From OLB6 sp964525565 (lineage in GTDB: Bacteria > Bacteroidota > Ignavibacteria > Kapaibacteriales > Kapaibacteriaceae), in the NCBI GenBank assembly GCA_964525565.1, contig CAZGHI010000009.1, forward strand, positions 6,399 to 70,398: a stretch of DNA of 64,000 bases. The letters run 5' to 3'. Position 1 is the stretch's first letter. Each line of letters starts with the position of its first letter. This document shows positions 8,449 through 17,192 of this stretch, one piece after another. Made by a program: the position numbers and the translations under genes. The notes beneath the pieces were generated by a model. It saw only the letters and a list, made by a program, of their open reading frames with translations, was not told where the DNA came from and did not search any database.

Positions 8449-9714
8449 ATGAACATCATTCTTGGCATCACCGGTTCGGTCTCGGCATACAAAACGCCCT
8501 GGCTTGTGCGCGACCTCATTCGTGCCGGTCATCATGTGCGGGTTGTGTTGACGCAAGCTGCTACCCGTTTTGTGGCACCACTAGCCCTTGAGGCAACAAG
8601 TAGAAATCATGTTGTTGTTGATCCCTTCGATAAAAATGTTCAGGAAGGGGGCTCTTGGCACGTACACTTGGCTCGCTGGGCAGATGTTATGCTCATCGCT
8701 CCATGCTCTGCTACAACTCTCGCCAAACTAGCCACCGGCTTGTCCGATTCCAGCGTTACCCTCGTTGCATCGAGTCTGCCAAAACACACCCCTCTAATCG
8801 TTGCTCCTGCAATGGACACCGATATGTGGCTCCAGTCTTCAACCCAACGCAATGCCAATCTGCTTACCCAAGACGGCATTACTGTTTTACATCCTCAAAG
8901 CGGCGAGTTGGCTTCCGGTCTTGATGGGCAAGGTCGCCTTCCGGACTTGGAGAACATCGTTTCCGCAGTTCAACACGCTCTTCAGCAAGGAACAGCAATG
9001 TTCTACCGCGAATCGGAACCAAAACCCTTGCGGAGTACCCAACCGCTTGAGCTTGTTATCACTGCCGGACCAACACATGAACCGATTGATGCTGTTCGAA
9101 GCATTGTTAACCACAGCACCGGAACGATGGGGTTCGCTCTGGCCGAAGCCGCAACAAAGAGAGGTTTTCTGGTAACTCTTGTTAGCGGACCTGTGTCCTT
9201 ACCCACGCCTCACGGTGTTCACCGCATTGATGTTACTACGGCTCACGAAATGTTCGAAACCGTGAAACAGTACAAGTCCTCTCCCGTGATTATTATGGCT
9301 GCCGCAGTGGCGGATTTCACACCGATACACCCACGGACTTCAAAGATTAAAAAGGACACCGTTGAGCCAGAAGGAATGGCCATAACGCTGCAGCGCACAA
9401 CCGACATTCTCGAGTGGCTTGGCAATCACAAACAGCCAACACAAGTGTTGGTTGGCTTTGCGTTGGAAACCGAGAATGTTCTCGACTATGCCAAAGAGAA
9501 ACTTCACACCAAACATGCCGATATGATTGTTGCTAATCAGGCCGGCGTTGAGCACAGCGGCTTCGGTACGGGAAACAACACCATTAGTTTGGTCACGCAC
9601 ACCACTACCACCACTTTTCCTGCAATGAGCAAACGCGCTTGTGCAGAGGTCATCTTGGACGCAATCATCGAAATCATAAACGATAAAAAGGCACAGTCCA
9701 GTCTCGATTCATGA
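8449..9714 (+). CDS. coaBC: Bifunctional phosphopantothenoylcysteine decarboxylase/synthase
   Basis: A 421-residue enzyme of coenzyme A synthesis. It joins cysteine to 4'-phosphopantothenate using CTP and then decarboxylates the product. The N-terminal FMN-binding CoaC half begins with GITGSVSAYK, has the catalytic His in the WHVHLARWAD stretch (about residues 68-77), and a variant substrate motif APCSATTLAK near residue 84. The CoaB half starts around residue 200 with VITAGPTHEPID and includes the MAAAVADF motif. The last four bases overlap the ABC-F gene (ATGA), indicating coupled translation. Confidence 0.95.
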   Translation: MNIILGITGSVSAYKTPWLVRDLIRAGHHVRVVLTQAATRFVAPLALEATSRNHVVVDPFDKNVQEGGSWHVHLARWADVMLIAPCSATTLAKLATGLSDSSVTLVASSLPKHTPLIVAPAMDTDMWLQSSTQRNANLLTQDGITVLHPQSGELASGLDGQGRLPDLENIVSAVQHALQQGTAMFYRESEPKPLRSTQPLELVITAGPTHEPIDAVRSIVNHSTGTMGFALAEAATKRGFLVTLVSGPVSLPTPHGVHRIDVTTAHEMFETVKQYKSSPVIIMAAAVADFTPIHPRTSKIKKDTVEPEGMAITLQRTTDILEWLGNHKQPTQVLVGFALETENVLDYAKEKLHTKHADMIVANQAGVEHSGFGTGNNTISLVTHTTTTTFPAMSKRACAEVILDAIIEIINDKKAQSSLDS

Positions 9715-11663
9715 TTACTCTGCAAAACATCGAAATGGACCTTGGAACGCGATTGCTGTTCCGTAACGTGAGCTTTCTGCTCCAGCGTGGCGACCGTGTA
9801 GGTCTTGTCGGCAGGAATGGCGCCGGTAAGAGCACAATGCTTGGTATTATCTCTGGAGATCGGCAACCAAGCGGTGGCGAAGTCCATAAGCAAAACAACA
9901 TTCGTATTGGCTTGCTTAGCCAGGATCTTACGCTCGACGTTGGATTAACGCTGCGCGAAACGGCTGCTCATGCATTCGATGAAGTGTTGGCTATTGAACG
10001 CCGGATGAATGAGCTGCAGGTAGAAATAGATCGGCGAACGGATTATGAATCCGACGACTACCTGAACACCATCCAGCGCCTTACCGATGCTCACGATCAG
10101 TTCGAGCGCAGGGGGGGGCTAACCATGCACGCCGATATTGAGCGCGTTCTTACCGGTCTTGGTTTTGAATCCACAGACCTTGACAAGCCCCTTACCCATT
10201 TCTCAGGTGGCTGGCAAATGCGTGCAGAATTGGGAAAGCTCCTGCTCAGTAAGCCTGACGTGCTCCTACTCGACGAGCCAACAAACCACCTGGACATTGA
10301 GTCCGTACAGTGGCTCGAGGAATTCCTTACCGAGTACGATGGTGTTGTTGTCCTTGTGTCGCACGATCGCACGTTCTTGGATAACGTCACCAACCGAACC
10401 ATTGAAATTACCCAGTCGCGTATTCACGACATCCCGGTTCCGTACAGCGACTACGAGCAGATTCGCGAAGAGCGACTGGAACAACAGCGGGGCGCAGCTC
10501 TCCGTCAGGCTCGCGAACGCGCTCATGTTCAAAAGTTTATCGACAGATTCCGGTATAAAGCCTCGTTGGCATCACGTGTACAAAGCAGAATTAAGCAACT
10601 GCAAAAAATGGAGCTGATCGAAGTGGAAGATGTGGATGTCAGCTCAATGCGATTCCAGTTTCCCCCAGCACCTCGATCTGGCAGAGTAGTGGTGGAATGC
10701 ATTGACGTCCACAAACACTACGGTGAAAAGCATGTTCTCCGCGGTGTGAATTTTGCCTTGGAACGCGGCGAAAAGGTTGCATTCCTGGGAAAGAACGGTG
10801 AAGGAAAGTCAACACTGAGCAAGATCATTATCCAACAGGAAACAGTAACCGGTGGTGAAGTACGTCATGGCTACGGTGTAAGCATTGGATACTACGCACA
10901 ACAGCAGGCCGATCTTTTGTCAGGTGGTTACACAGTGTTGGAATCCCTGGAACATGTAGCCCCCCCCGAAATGCGTGCTCGCGTACGCACCTTGCTCGGA
11001 GCTTTTCTGTTTAGTGGAGATGATGTAAACAAGCGAGTGAGCGTGTTAAGCGGTGGCGAGAAGAGTCGGCTTGCTTTGGCTCGGCTTTTGCTACAGCCCG
11101 TAAACCTTCTGGTTTTGGATGAACCTACAAACCACCTGGACATGCTCTCGAAGGAAGTCCTCAAACAAGCGCTTTTGGACTTTGACGGATCCATGATTGT
11201 TGTTAGTCACGATCGTGACTTCCTTGACGGACTTACCGATCGGGTAATCATCTTTCGTGGCGGCCTCACCCGCGAGGTTATCGGCGATTACGAAGACGCA
11301 TACAAGGCTCATGTTTTACAACACGCAGTTGTAACATCTCCGTCCAACGGACACGTTACATCCGGGACGTTGTCAACGGCAACCACCCCGGGTCTAGCTG
11401 CGCGTTCTCGCGATGAACAAAAGGCACTGAACCGAGATCGAAAGAAGCTGGAACAACGAATTGTCGATATCGAACGTCAGGTAGCAGTACAGGAAAAGAC
11501 TATAACTGAATGCGAGACTGCACTTGCCGACCCTGAGTTGTACAAAGACCCCGTAAAACAGCATAAAATCACGAAGAAGTATGAAACCGCGCGCAAACTT
11601 CTTGCCTCACTGCTTACTGAATGGGAACAAACAACCGAAAAACTTGAAGGGATGACGTCATGA
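9711..11663 (+). CDS. ABC-F family ATPase (translation factor type)
   Basis: A 650-residue soluble protein with two ABC domains and no membrane segments. Domain one has Walker A GRNGAGKST and Walker B LLLDEPTNHLD; its signature is the unusual FSGGWQMR. Domain two has GKNGEGKST, LSGGEKSRLALA and LLVLDEPTNHLD. A linker of about 80 residues between them, rich in Arg, Lys and Glu, corresponds to the P-site tRNA interaction motif, and a coiled-coil tail occupies about residues 565-645. This matches the Uup/YdiF-type ABC-F proteins that act on ribosomes. C8 and G8 runs at 10960 and 10111 are read in frame. It overlaps both neighbours by 4 bp. Confidence 0.93.
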   Translation: MITLQNIEMDLGTRLLFRNVSFLLQRGDRVGLVGRNGAGKSTMLGIISGDRQPSGGEVHKQNNIRIGLLSQDLTLDVGLTLRETAAHAFDEVLAIERRMNELQVEIDRRTDYESDDYLNTIQRLTDAHDQFERRGGLTMHADIERVLTGLGFESTDLDKPLTHFSGGWQMRAELGKLLLSKPDVLLLDEPTNHLDIESVQWLEEFLTEYDGVVVLVSHDRTFLDNVTNRTIEITQSRIHDIPVPYSDYEQIREERLEQQRGAALRQARERAHVQKFIDRFRYKASLASRVQSRIKQLQKMELIEVEDVDVSSMRFQFPPAPRSGRVVVECIDVHKHYGEKHVLRGVNFALERGEKVAFLGKNGEGKSTLSKIIIQQETVTGGEVRHGYGVSIGYYAQQQADLLSGGYTVLESLEHVAPPEMRARVRTLLGAFLFSGDDVNKRVSVLSGGEKSRLALARLLLQPVNLLVLDEPTNHLDMLSKEVLKQALLDFDGSMIVVSHDRDFLDGLTDRVIIFRGGLTREVIGDYEDAYKAHVLQHAVVTSPSNGHVTSGTLSTATTPGLAARSRDEQKALNRDRKKLEQRIVDIERQVAVQEKTITECETALADPELYKDPVKQHKITKKYETARKLLASLLTEWEQTTEKLEGMTS

Positions 11664-12367
11664 AACATATTGCAAGCCATCTCTGCCTGTGGCTGGTTCT
11701 TGCAACAACGGTTACGGGTCAGTACGTAGATACCCGCCGACTCATCACTGTTCAGGGATCGGCTGAAACAGAGCTGGCTCCCGACCGTGCCGTGGTAAGT
11801 ATCGGTGTTGAAATTGATGGGCTGAACATTGCCACGGTGAAGAAAGAAAACGACCAACGTGTGCGTGCGTTAATCGAAGCAGTAAAGGCAATCGGCATAC
11901 CCGCTAAAGACATTCAAACCTCGCGATTGAGCATCCAACCTGTTTACAACTACAATAGCGGACGCCAAGAATTGGTTACCTATCGGATGCGCAACGTGGT
12001 TACGATATCGGTGAAGGACCTCAGTAAGGTAGAGAACGTCGTGAATGCTGGTTTGGCTGGCGGAAGCAACCTGTTGGATGGATTGCAGTTCGCATCTTCA
12101 CGCACCGATGTCGTTCGCGACAGTCTGCGTATCGAAGCAACCAAGGATGCCAAACAAAGAGCGGCAAATATGGCGGCGGCCGCAGGAGCATCACTAGGCA
12201 AGGTTGTAAGTATCAGTGAAATTGGCTCACGCAGCGGTTATGATTTTGCCGAATATGCCCGAGCACCAGGTGGCTTGATGAAATCTGCCGATGATGCCGG
12301 AACCCCCGTTTCATCGGGTGAACTTACGATACGTGTTCTCGTTAATACCGTCTTTGAAATGGAATAA
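11660..12367 (+). CDS. Secreted SIMPL-domain (DUF541) protein
   Basis: A 235-residue exported protein. A signal peptide ends near VTGQ (about residue 20), followed by the SIMPL core: ITVQGSAETELAPDRAVVSI at residues 29-48, then the long helix around KKENDQRVRALIEAV and the repeated second half. Family members, such as E. coli YggE, are periplasmic and linked to oxidative-stress tolerance, but their biochemical activity is not known. The start overlaps the ABC-F stop by 4 bp. Confidence 0.9.
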   Translation: MKHIASHLCLWLVLATTVTGQYVDTRRLITVQGSAETELAPDRAVVSIGVEIDGLNIATVKKENDQRVRALIEAVKAIGIPAKDIQTSRLSIQPVYNYNSGRQELVTYRMRNVVTISVKDLSKVENVVNAGLAGGSNLLDGLQFASSRTDVVRDSLRIEATKDAKQRAANMAAAAGASLGKVVSISEIGSRSGYDFAEYARAPGGLMKSADDAGTPVSSGELTIRVLVNTVFEME

Positions 12368-12392
12368 TACGGTATCCACACTGTGCATGTCC

Positions 12393-12403
12393 TAGATTTG
12401 CAC
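12393..12403 (+). promoter_or_regulatory. Candidate TAnnTTTG box directly before dcd
   Basis: TAGATTTG at 12393-12400 matches the Bacteroidota -7 consensus fully and ends 3 bases before the ATG of dcd. If used, the mRNA would have essentially no leader. The upstream TTTG partner expected about 19 bases earlier is not evident, and a GTG start at 12383 would place the box inside the gene, so this is tentative. Confidence 0.35.
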
Positions 12404-12940
12404 ATGATTCTAACTGATGAGCAGATCCTTTCAGGAATTGCAGACGGCTCCATTGTTATCGAGCCATTTACCCGTTCGTGCCTGGGAAGCAATTCCTACG
12501 ATGTCCACCTGGGTAGTACATTGGCTACCTATAATGAATCGGAACTAGATGCACGAAAGCACAACCAGATTACAACATTCGAGATACCACCCGAGGGGTT
12601 TGTCCTTCTGCCTAATGTGCTGTACTTGGGAGTGACACAAGAGTACACCGAAACCCACAAACACGTTCCGTTCTTGGAAGGAAAGAGCAGCGTTGGACGC
12701 CTTGGCATTGATATTCATGCAACGGCCGGAAAGGGCGATGTTGGCTTCTGTAATTTCTGGACTCTTGAAATTAGCGTAAAAATGCCTGTTCGCGTGTACG
12801 CCGGCATGCCGATTGGTCAGTTGATCTACTTCGAGGTTTCCGGCAACGTTCTCAATCCATACAACAAAAAGAGTTCTGCCAAATACACAGAGCGCAAACC
12901 CATTCCCGTTGAGTCCATGATGTTCAGGAATACATTCTGA
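12404..12940 (+). CDS. dcd: dCTP deaminase
   Basis: A 178-residue enzyme that deaminates dCTP to dUTP for thymidylate synthesis. The N-terminal MILTDEQILSGI, the nucleotide-binding EGKSSVGRLG stretch and the HATAGKGDVGF motif are present, with the catalytic Glu in the TLEIS strand that follows. The ATG at 12404 fits the family start; a GTG at 12383 would add seven residues. Whether it is mono-functional or also has dUTPase activity cannot be read from the sequence. Its stop overlaps the start of the next gene by one base. Confidence 0.9.
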   Translation: MILTDEQILSGIADGSIVIEPFTRSCLGSNSYDVHLGSTLATYNESELDARKHNQITTFEIPPEGFVLLPNVLYLGVTQEYTETHKHVPFLEGKSSVGRLGIDIHATAGKGDVGFCNFWTLEISVKMPVRVYAGMPIGQLIYFEVSGNVLNPYNKKSSAKYTERKPIPVESMMFRNTF

Positions 12941-13524
12941 TGAAAGTGCTCCTTTGTTTGCTCGTCCTATTCGGCTGTGGTTCCAAAAGCTCCAGAACGT
13001 ACGATATATCCAAGGTAACGAGTTATCGAGCGGAAAAAGACAAAGCATTTAAGGAAGAATCCTGGAGCCCCATCCCCCCCCCCGATCGAATTGGTTTTAA
13101 CGGTCTTCAGTATTTCCCGGCAACTGCTGCGTGGGTTATAGATGCACAGTACATTCCTGCAGATCACGTAGATACAGTGCTCATGAGCACCTCCACCGAT
13201 GAACTCCGTACGGCTATTCGAACAGGCCGACTGGTGTTTAAGGTTAACAACACAGAATGTACCCTATGGTCGTTTCAGTTCATTGAGCCATCGGCAAAGA
13301 ATATGTTGTTCGTGCCATTCCGCGATGCAACGTCTGGTACTGATACCTATGAACTTGGACGGTACGTTGAAGTAACCATGCCAATAAATGGAAAAGGTGT
13401 GATAGATTTTAACATGGCATATAATCCGTATTGTGCCTATAACTACGACTACTCATGTCCGCTCGTGCCATATTACAATACCCTTCCTGTACCGATAACA
13501 GCCGGGGAAAAGGCGTGGCACTGA
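12940..13524 (+). CDS. Lipoprotein of unknown function
   Basis: A 194-residue predicted lipoprotein: signal core LLCLLVLF followed by a lipobox-like GCGS near residue 13. The body has several aromatic beta-like stretches and a Cys-containing tail; no domain is recognised. A run of ten C at 13074-13083 encodes Pro-Pro-Pro, the longest homopolymer of G or C in the window and a possible slippage site. It starts one base into the dcd stop codon and overlaps the next lipoprotein gene by about 10 bp. Confidence 0.75.
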   Translation: MKVLLCLLVLFGCGSKSSRTYDISKVTSYRAEKDKAFKEESWSPIPPPDRIGFNGLQYFPATAAWVIDAQYIPADHVDTVLMSTSTDELRTAIRTGRLVFKVNNTECTLWSFQFIEPSAKNMLFVPFRDATSGTDTYELGRYVEVTMPINGKGVIDFNMAYNPYCAYNYDYSCPLVPYYNTLPVPITAGEKAWH

Positions 13525-14132
13525 AAACTGTAGTTGGCGTTCTGCTAACAACAGTAGTGACTACTTCTTGCCTGTTTGTGAAGGCGCCGGAACAGCAAAA
13601 TGTTGTTGTTGTTCATCAGGCAGAAAGTCCACTACCCTTATTGCCTATGTCTGACGAAATGGTGCGGAGCATCTCCGGCGATATGATTGCATTTCTTCCA
13701 CAGGGATGGTTTTTACTTGATGTAGAATCGAAGTCCGCAGAATCAACAATTGCTGTAGCAGTTGATCCGGACTACACACTCAGTGCCGTGTTCACGGTGA
13801 TTCCACCTTCGGCAATCGTCAAGAAGGCCGTCGAGAAAGAAGGCCTCGATGGACTTGCCCGAGAAGCGTTTGCTGCACATCAGCAGCGCGCAACTTCTCC
13901 ACTTGTACAAGTGGGCAGTTTTCGAACAGATACCGTGGGAACCAGAAAGTTTGGATCCTTTTCGTTTACCGGTACTGCGGGAGCAGCTTCACGATGTGCA
14001 GTGTATGTCAGCAGCCTTGGCAACTTTTACCAGTTTGCTTTAGTCCCATTAACCTTCAGCGGACGCGAATTGCCATCGGATCGGGAACAAGACCAGGCAT
14101 TCCGATCTATTTTGGCCACGATACAATACTAG
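13515..14132 (+). CDS. Lipoprotein of unknown function
   Basis: A 205-residue predicted lipoprotein. The GTG at 13515 gives a compact signal (VALKTVVGVLLTTVVTTSC, lipobox Cys at residue 19) with a GGGGAAAAGG ribosome binding region just ahead; the frame is open back to 13455 within the previous gene. The body alternates beta strands and one helical segment (KKAVEKEGLDGLAREAF); no known domain is seen. It is probably co-transcribed with its neighbours. Confidence 0.7.
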   Translation: MALKTVVGVLLTTVVTTSCLFVKAPEQQNVVVVHQAESPLPLLPMSDEMVRSISGDMIAFLPQGWFLLDVESKSAESTIAVAVDPDYTLSAVFTVIPPSAIVKKAVEKEGLDGLAREAFAAHQQRATSPLVQVGSFRTDTVGTRKFGSFSFTGTAGAASRCAVYVSSLGNFYQFALVPLTFSGRELPSDREQDQAFRSILATIQY

Positions 14133-14144
14133 CATGGTACAGCA

Positions 14145-14555
14145 ATGAAGTTATCGTCCGACACTGAGAGTGTACTTGGATATTTAGATCAAGCAGTAGA
14201 AGGGGGCTTGCGTAAGCGCTCAGACATCGGTGTATTGCTGGAGCTTGGAGCAACTTACAACCAACCAGACCTCTTCAACCAATTGGTAACGTCCGGTACC
14301 GCCGTTTGGAAAGTACACAAAACACTGCGCCGGGTTCGTCCAGGTGACCAAGGACACAAGCTCCTCGAAGAAGAGTTTGGTCGGCAGCTCAACGCGATGC
14401 GCGAGCACATGGCAAGTTTAGTCACTAATGCACCCGACCACGTGCTAGATCGTTTCGACGAAATCTACTTTGGACTAACACAGGGTGTGATCAAGAATCT
14501 CGTAGATCTCGGACATGACTTCGATGCACTGAAGTCGCTTAGAGAACTTCGTTGA
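14145..14555 (+). CDS. Cytosolic helical protein of unknown function
   Basis: A 136-residue protein with no export signal, mostly helical by composition (Leu, Glu, Arg and His rich). I do not recognise the family. It starts 12 bp after the preceding lipoprotein gene and is likely the last gene of the rpoZ run. The stop codon lies within the first unit of a 14-bp tandem repeat (14541-14596), so the C-terminal residues LRELR derive from that repeat. Confidence 0.6.
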   Translation: MKLSSDTESVLGYLDQAVEGGLRKRSDIGVLLELGATYNQPDLFNQLVTSGTAVWKVHKTLRRVRPGDQGHKLLEEEFGRQLNAMREHMASLVTNAPDHVLDRFDEIYFGLTQGVIKNLVDLGHDFDALKSLRELR

Positions 14556-14596
14556 GAGAACTTCGTGGAGAGAACTTCGTGAAGAGAACTTCGTGG
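14541..14596. repeat. 14-bp tandem repeat, four units
   Basis: Four consecutive units of AGAGAACTTCGTKG or a one-base variant at 14541-14554, 14555-14568, 14569-14582 and 14583-14596, then a decayed fifth start (AGAGCACATCG). The first unit contains the stop codon of the preceding gene. There are no spacers, so it is not a CRISPR array. Confidence 0.9.
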
Positions 14597-14915
14597 AGAG
14601 CACATCGCAGTGCTGGTTGTTTTGTCCGCAGAGAATTTATGGGTGTGCGGCATTGATATTCAAGGGATAGCGGCGTAGTCAGGTTGGGCCCTCCTTGCGG
14701 CTTCGTTAATGGGTCCCTCCCCCGCCTCCACCACCAGCGATCAGCTCCTTCCACACATTCCTCCTCCCCGACACGTTGGCAGCGCGTCGCAGGGCACAAA
14801 CAGTAAGTCCGGAGTGATCACTACACATATGTATGCGGATTCTCACAATATGTGACACTACTGTAAACACCCATCAACGCAGTGCACTCAACACAGTTCT
14901 CCCCACGATGTTCAC
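14556..14915. other. Intergenic region between convergent genes
   Basis: About 360 bp. Apart from the 14-bp repeat, it contains the C-rich block at 14711-14736, a shortened relative of the blocks at 5546-5573 and 7699-7726. No gene or clear terminator is seen. Confidence 0.5.
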
Positions 14916-15404
14916 TCAACGATGTTCAAAGTACTTCCTCGCCCACTTCAACGCTCGTTCATGTCGTTTCCGAACACATGCCGGAGTAAGCCCTGTTTCC
15001 TTCGCAACCTGGGCCAGATCTAGCCCCTCCAGATAGTGCATTCGCAGTACTTGTGCATAGTGCTCAGGTGCCTCATGCAGAACAGCTTCGGCATCATAAT
15101 CATCTTCCGGATTGTAGGAATCAGTGAGCATGCCGCACGTGGCACATAGGTCGTCCCACGTTATCGCATCTTCTTCGTCCGTATCAGGATACAAATGCCG
15201 TTGGTTGCGACGTATTGTTGCTATGGCTAGCCGTTGCACAATCGTCATAGCGTAAGCATCAGGCTTTTCTACGACTCTGCCATCCTTTTGGACTTCCCAG
15301 ATGTACGACTCGGCATAGGCTACTATTTCTGTAATGTCCTGCTCACACAACAACTGAAACCTCGACCGCAGATAGTCCGTGAGCTTTTGATTGTTTATCA
15401 GCAT
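14916..15404 (-). CDS. ECF-like RNA polymerase sigma factor
   Basis: A 162-residue protein. The C-terminal half has a sigma-70 region 4 helix-turn-helix: HYLEGLDLAQVAKETGLT followed by PACVRKRHERALKWAR. The N-terminal half is helical and fits region 2, though the -10-binding residues are not obvious. The ATG at 15404 has CAGGTG a few bases upstream; an open extension to 15515 is Lys- and Cys-rich and improbable. No anti-sigma gene is adjacent. It is divergent from a Crp/Fnr-type regulator and may share its upstream region. Confidence 0.7.
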   Translation of the reverse strand: MLINNQKLTDYLRSRFQLLCEQDITEIVAYAESYIWEVQKDGRVVEKPDAYAMTIVQRLAIATIRRNQRHLYPDTDEEDAITWDDLCATCGMLTDSYNPEDDYDAEAVLHEAPEHYAQVLRMHYLEGLDLAQVAKETGLTPACVRKRHERALKWARKYFEHR

Positions 15405-15534
15405 ATTGCACCTGTCTTGTGATAATGGTGCGAACGTGCATTTTCTACGAATGCAGTTCAACCTGTTTCCCACGAACCACCCTTTTTTCTTGACGAAGCC
15501 CCCTTTTTTGTCCACGAATCGTTAGTCTTATTTC

Positions 15535-16188
15535 ATGATCACGTCACAACAAGCACCGGTTTACCATGTTCCTGATGGTCTTGCTTTCCTCAGAGATGCA
15601 CCTCTGGAATATGTGCGACTCGACGCCGGCACCATGCTGTTTCGCGAAGAAGATGGTTGCGGCCGCGTAAGCTTCTTGGTGTCCGGCAGCGTTCGGGTGT
15701 TTAAAGAACACCCTAGCGGACGCTCCATAACGCTATATAGACTGGGACCGGGCGATGGCTGCGTGCTCTCGATAAGCTGCGCCCTCCATAATCCAATTCA
15801 CCTGGCCAGCGCTATTGTGGAAGAAGACTCTGAGGCGTTGATGCTAAGCGTCGAGGCCTTTAACCATCTTATCGATAAAAGTCGCGAGGCCCGTGAATAC
15901 GTGTTCGCTACTTTCGCAAACCGGTTGGCCGATGCGATGATGCTCGTAGAAGAGGTTGCCTTTCAACGCATGGATGAACGCCTCGCAGCAATCCTGCTGG
16001 AATATGTGGTTCGACAAGGGTCCGAAGTTATCAACATCACCCATGAGCAACTGGCCGAAGAAGCCGGAACTGCTCGTGAGGTGGTTACCCGCTTACTGCA
16101 TGATTTTCATTCAAAGGGGCTGGTAAAACTGTCGCGCGGACATATCGAAGTTACTGACCGACGTGGTCTTGCCAAGGCATGCAACTAG
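15535..16188 (+). CDS. Crp/Fnr-family transcription regulator
   Basis: A 217-residue regulator. The N-terminal cupin-like sensor domain (about residues 20-120) includes the SGSVRVF and LGPGDGC turns; a long dimer helix follows; the C-terminal winged helix carries ITHEQLAEEAGTAREVVTRL at about residues 162-181, the DNA-recognition motif. The N-terminal FNR cysteines are absent. A Cys pair (GDGCVLSISC) lies near residues 80-86 and could be redox-sensitive, which is speculation. It converges with the dioxygenase gene, overlapping by 4 bp. Confidence 0.88.
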   Translation: MITSQQAPVYHVPDGLAFLRDAPLEYVRLDAGTMLFREEDGCGRVSFLVSGSVRVFKEHPSGRSITLYRLGPGDGCVLSISCALHNPIHLASAIVEEDSEALMLSVEAFNHLIDKSREAREYVFATFANRLADAMMLVEEVAFQRMDERLAAILLEYVVRQGSEVINITHEQLAEEAGTAREVVTRLLHDFHSKGLVKLSRGHIEVTDRRGLAKACN

Positions 16189-17192
16189 CGGGCTGCAGTT
16201 AAGAGACTGATCGCCTTGAATTCGCCTGCTGCATTCCGAACCACGATCTGACAGGCATACGTTCCACTTGGCAAACCCAACTGCCGAAAATCACATCGAA
16301 TTCGATGTGTACCCCGAGATAATGTTTCGGCAAACAATGTTGTTGCCTTCTCTCCCTGCAGCGTGTATAGTTCCATGGAAACATGAGCATCCGAATGCAA
16401 CGTTATGGGAATGGTGGTTTGTATTGTATGTGGGCTCGGATACGGGTCTCCAACGATGAAATGCCGAGCATTCTCGCGCTCCAAATACCCGATACTGGTT
16501 GTGCCGACACCCTTAACCGTAACCTGCAAAAAACTCTCCCACTGCTGTGTCTGCTCATTCAGCTCTAGTGTGGCTAGTTGGTATTGATACCCGTCCGAAA
16601 AAATACCGTCCTTACTAATGGCGAGAGGGTCAATACCTTTTGTATAGATCGCGCTGTGATTGGTATAAATCTGCTGCTTGGTGCTTTCCGGAAAGGTGAG
16701 CTGTGATATGGCGGCATACGCTGAACTCACATATACCTGAAAGTGGATATGGCATACCCTGCCGGGATACCACCCGGGTACAATGGTGGTAAATGATACT
16801 TCGCCGTTGGCATCCGTTATCTGATATCCACGCAAGTACGTAAGACCGGCCTGTCCGGGGTTGCTACTCTGATTATAACCGGAATACTGTCCGTCCTTGT
16901 CACAATGCCAGATGTTCACCCGTACGTTTGGCATTGGCATACAGTTGGTATCTCCAACAATGCGCATCCGCAGTATGAGCGGTACGCCCACTCTGTCTTC
17001 AACGACGTTCTGTCGGAAGTAGAAGTTATTCGCGGTAAGGTCAAGCGGAAAGGGGCCTGCCGTTTCGTTGGGAATCAGAATACATTCGGCACCCTGTGGT
17101 GCGTCGTCCGCATATGCGTGTGTGTTTGCGCGGGATACGATCAACCCCGTACTTGCTAAACCGGCTACTATTAAAAATGTTCGTTTGTTCAT
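16185..17192 (-). CDS. Secreted intradiol ring-cleavage dioxygenase with T9SS C-terminal domain
   Basis: A 335-residue protein. A signal-like segment (residues 1-25) precedes an intradiol dioxygenase core. Its non-haem iron ligands match the protocatechuate 3,4-dioxygenase pattern: Tyr in GQYSGY, Tyr in GWYPGR, and two His in CHIHFQ. The last 75 residues form a T9SS sorting module (VSMELYTLQGEK, then GLPSGTYACQIVV). The ATG at 17192 was chosen because the frame upstream is not protein-like. An exported enzyme that opens catechol-type rings is unusual; the substrate may be a humic or lignin-derived phenol (inference). Confidence 0.88.
   Translation of the reverse strand: MNKRTFLIVAGLASTGLIVSRANTHAYADDAPQGAECILIPNETAGPFPLDLTANNFYFRQNVVEDRVGVPLILRMRIVGDTNCMPMPNVRVNIWHCDKDGQYSGYNQSSNPGQAGLTYLRGYQITDANGEVSFTTIVPGWYPGRVCHIHFQVYVSSAYAAISQLTFPESTKQQIYTNHSAIYTKGIDPLAISKDGIFSDGYQYQLATLELNEQTQQWESFLQVTVKGVGTTSIGYLERENARHFIVGDPYPSPHTIQTTIPITLHSDAHVSMELYTLQGEKATTLFAETLSRGTHRIRCDFRQLGLPSGTYACQIVVRNAAGEFKAISLLTAAR

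Noticed and set aside
7948..8556. 202-residue minus-strand ORF
   Set aside because: Antisense to rpoZ and coaBC, which are clearly real; no ribosome binding site or motif.
14541..14596. CRISPR-like array
   Set aside because: Units are 14 bp, directly adjacent and without spacers; no cas gene is near.
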